A stretch of DNA of 7,762 nt, taken from NCBI GenBank assembly GCA_005239945.1, contig SBAY01000262.1, positions 1 through 7,762 of the forward strand, written 5' to 3'. How positions within the stretch are numbered: position 1 is the stretch's first letter; the number at the start of each line of letters is the position of its first letter. The position numbers and the translations under genes were made by a program. Of the stretch, positions 7,032-7,762 are shown piece after piece. A model generated the notes under the pieces. That model did not search any database. It was not told the DNA's origin and saw only the letters and a program-made list of their open reading frames with translations. This DNA is from Nitrospira sp. Lineage in GTDB: Bacteria > UBA9089 > CG2-30-40-21 > SBAY01.

Positions 7032-7652
7032 TCAATCTGCCCAGAACCAATTAATGATTTTTCCCAGGGTTTGACTTTGAAGATATGATTTTACCTCGTA
7101 GTTGTCATTTGGTTTGAAAAGTGTATATTTAAGCATATTTGGTTCTATTTTAGCCATAAGTTCCTCGGGATTATCTGCCTGGGCATAAAAAATATTACCA
7201 TATTCTATCGCATTCCATTTCCCATGGTGATTCTTATAAACACAGATTCCATGTGAGACCTTACGGCCATAATAGGTTAACGCATAAGATTCATAACCAT
7301 GGTGAGTTAAAACCCAACTGGCAAATCTTGCATGGTCATCACAATCACCCATCTTTTTCTCAAAGATTTCCCTCGGGGTTTGAGGAATAACTCTATCGTC
7401 ATGGTAATATTGGAAGAATTGGTCCATATATGAAGCAACCTTCTCAGGGGTATTTAAAGCGGCTACAGTTTCCTCAAAATTTTTGTCATTTAGCCCTTGC
7501 ATATTTTCTTTCTGATACTCTCCAAAAAGTTGTGCTGGAAATTCTTGATATCGATTAAGATTATATCCGAAATTATCGGTTCTTCCAGTGGTAGTAAGAT
7601 AAATTCCAACCGTATGTTGGGAAGAATGGTTTTTATTACTGGTATAATACAC
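7032..7652 (-). CDS. Transglutaminase-like cysteine peptidase, 5' end uncertain
   Basis: At least 206 residues from a GTG at 7652 to TGA 7032, followed at once by TAA. The core is transglutaminase/papain-like: MGDCDDHARFASWVL (Cys104), SHGICVYK (His134) and WNAIEYGN (Glu150 where an Asp is common). This suggests a cysteine peptidase fold, but the third residue deviates and activity is unproven. The GTG start is weak: no properly spaced Shine-Dalgarno, no signal peptide, and the same frame stays coding-like upstream (KVQSLDGG just before the GTG) until TGA at 7707, with no ATG. The true N-terminus is therefore probably in another frame further upstream (see the fragment at 7685-7762). Seven nt separate it from tolC, so it is likely co-transcribed with the exporter. 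It could process an exported peptide or protein, or act on cell-wall peptides; the sequence does not decide. Confidence 0.72.
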   Translation of the reverse strand: MYYTSNKNHSSQHTVGIYLTTTGRTDNFGYNLNRYQEFPAQLFGEYQKENMQGLNDKNFEETVAALNTPEKVASYMDQFFQYYHDDRVIPQTPREIFEKKMGDCDDHARFASWVLTHHGYESYALTYYGRKVSHGICVYKNHHGKWNAIEYGNIFYAQADNPEELMAKIEPNMLKYTLFKPNDNYEVKSYLQSQTLGKIINWFWAD

Positions 7653-7684
7653 TCCACCATCTAATGACTGAACTTTTGCGTTTT

Positions 7685-7762
7685 TTAGAGAGTTGCCAAT
7701 ACAGATTCAATGGTTTTGCCCATTTTCCCTTGTTGGTGGCTCCAGATTAAAAGCTCTTTGAA
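7685..7762 (-). pseudogene. Frame-shifted upstream fragment, probably the 5' part of the peptidase gene
   Basis: From the window edge the frame beginning at 7762 reads 25 residues, ending GKMGKTIESVLATL, then TAA (7687-7685). The stop touches a run of six A in the transcript (7686-7681). A -1 shift just before the TAA passes straight into KNAKVQSLDGG and the peptidase frame. The peptide looks like real coding sequence, so a single-base deletion in one longer gene is plausible. The alternative is the tail of a separate upstream gene that is cut off by the window. Confidence 0.4.

Noticed and set aside
3305..7034. Genome-wide reassignment of TGA to Trp
   Set aside because: Trp is encoded by TGG in all genes here, only one internal TGA is seen, and TGA ends three genes at sensible lengths. 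Local mutation or readthrough is simpler.
1..7762. CRISPR arrays, tRNA or rRNA genes
   Set aside because: No regularly spaced direct repeats and no recognisable tRNA cloverleaf or rRNA segments were seen on either strand.

Overview
All supported genes in this window lie on the minus strand and read from high to low coordinates. The DNA is AT-rich. The organism is a diderm with an LPS-type outer membrane: there is an LptD-like assembly protein, a TolC-family outer-membrane factor, a MacA/HlyD-type periplasmic adaptor and a MacB/FtsX-type permease. I cannot name the phylum with confidence. The style (AT-rich, tightly packed, divergent envelope genes) fits an uncultivated diderm lineage.

Right part (7762 to 2481) is one compact gene string: a transglutaminase-like cysteine peptidase (truncated by the window edge and probably frameshifted), then a TolC-family protein, a MacA-type adaptor, a MacB-type permease and a CPBP (Rce1/Abi-type) membrane protease. 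Junctions are overlaps or a 7-nt gap: tolC and macA overlap by 14 nt, macA and macB overlap as ATGA, and full-length macB and the CPBP gene overlap by 8 nt. The layout suggests a tripartite export system flanked by two putative peptidases. No ATPase gene is present where one is normally found.

The most striking point is that four of these five genes are interrupted, each differently: an in-frame TAG in the adaptor, an in-frame TGA at a normally Trp position in the permease, a one-base frameshift at an A6 run in the CPBP gene, and a probable frameshift next to another A6 run in the peptidase. Only tolC is intact. This may be operon decay, assembly or sequencing error, or recoding. The two in-frame stops leave perfectly readable protein on both sides.

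Middle (2480 to 2131) is a 350-nt intergenic region. It holds a weak hairpin that may end the operon, a tiny orphan ORF, and a 95-nt element with imperfect terminal inverted repeats and a perfect 9-bp direct repeat (ATGATTTTA) on both sides, which is the signature of a small non-autonomous transposon (MITE).

Left part (2130 to 1) is the lptD-like gene, driven by a perfect-consensus sigma70-type promoter (TTGACA, 17 nt, TATAAT). Its predicted transcription start falls on the A of the ATG, implying a leaderless mRNA. The gene ends in a good intrinsic terminator, and a possible extended -10 promoter follows for a gene beyond the left edge.
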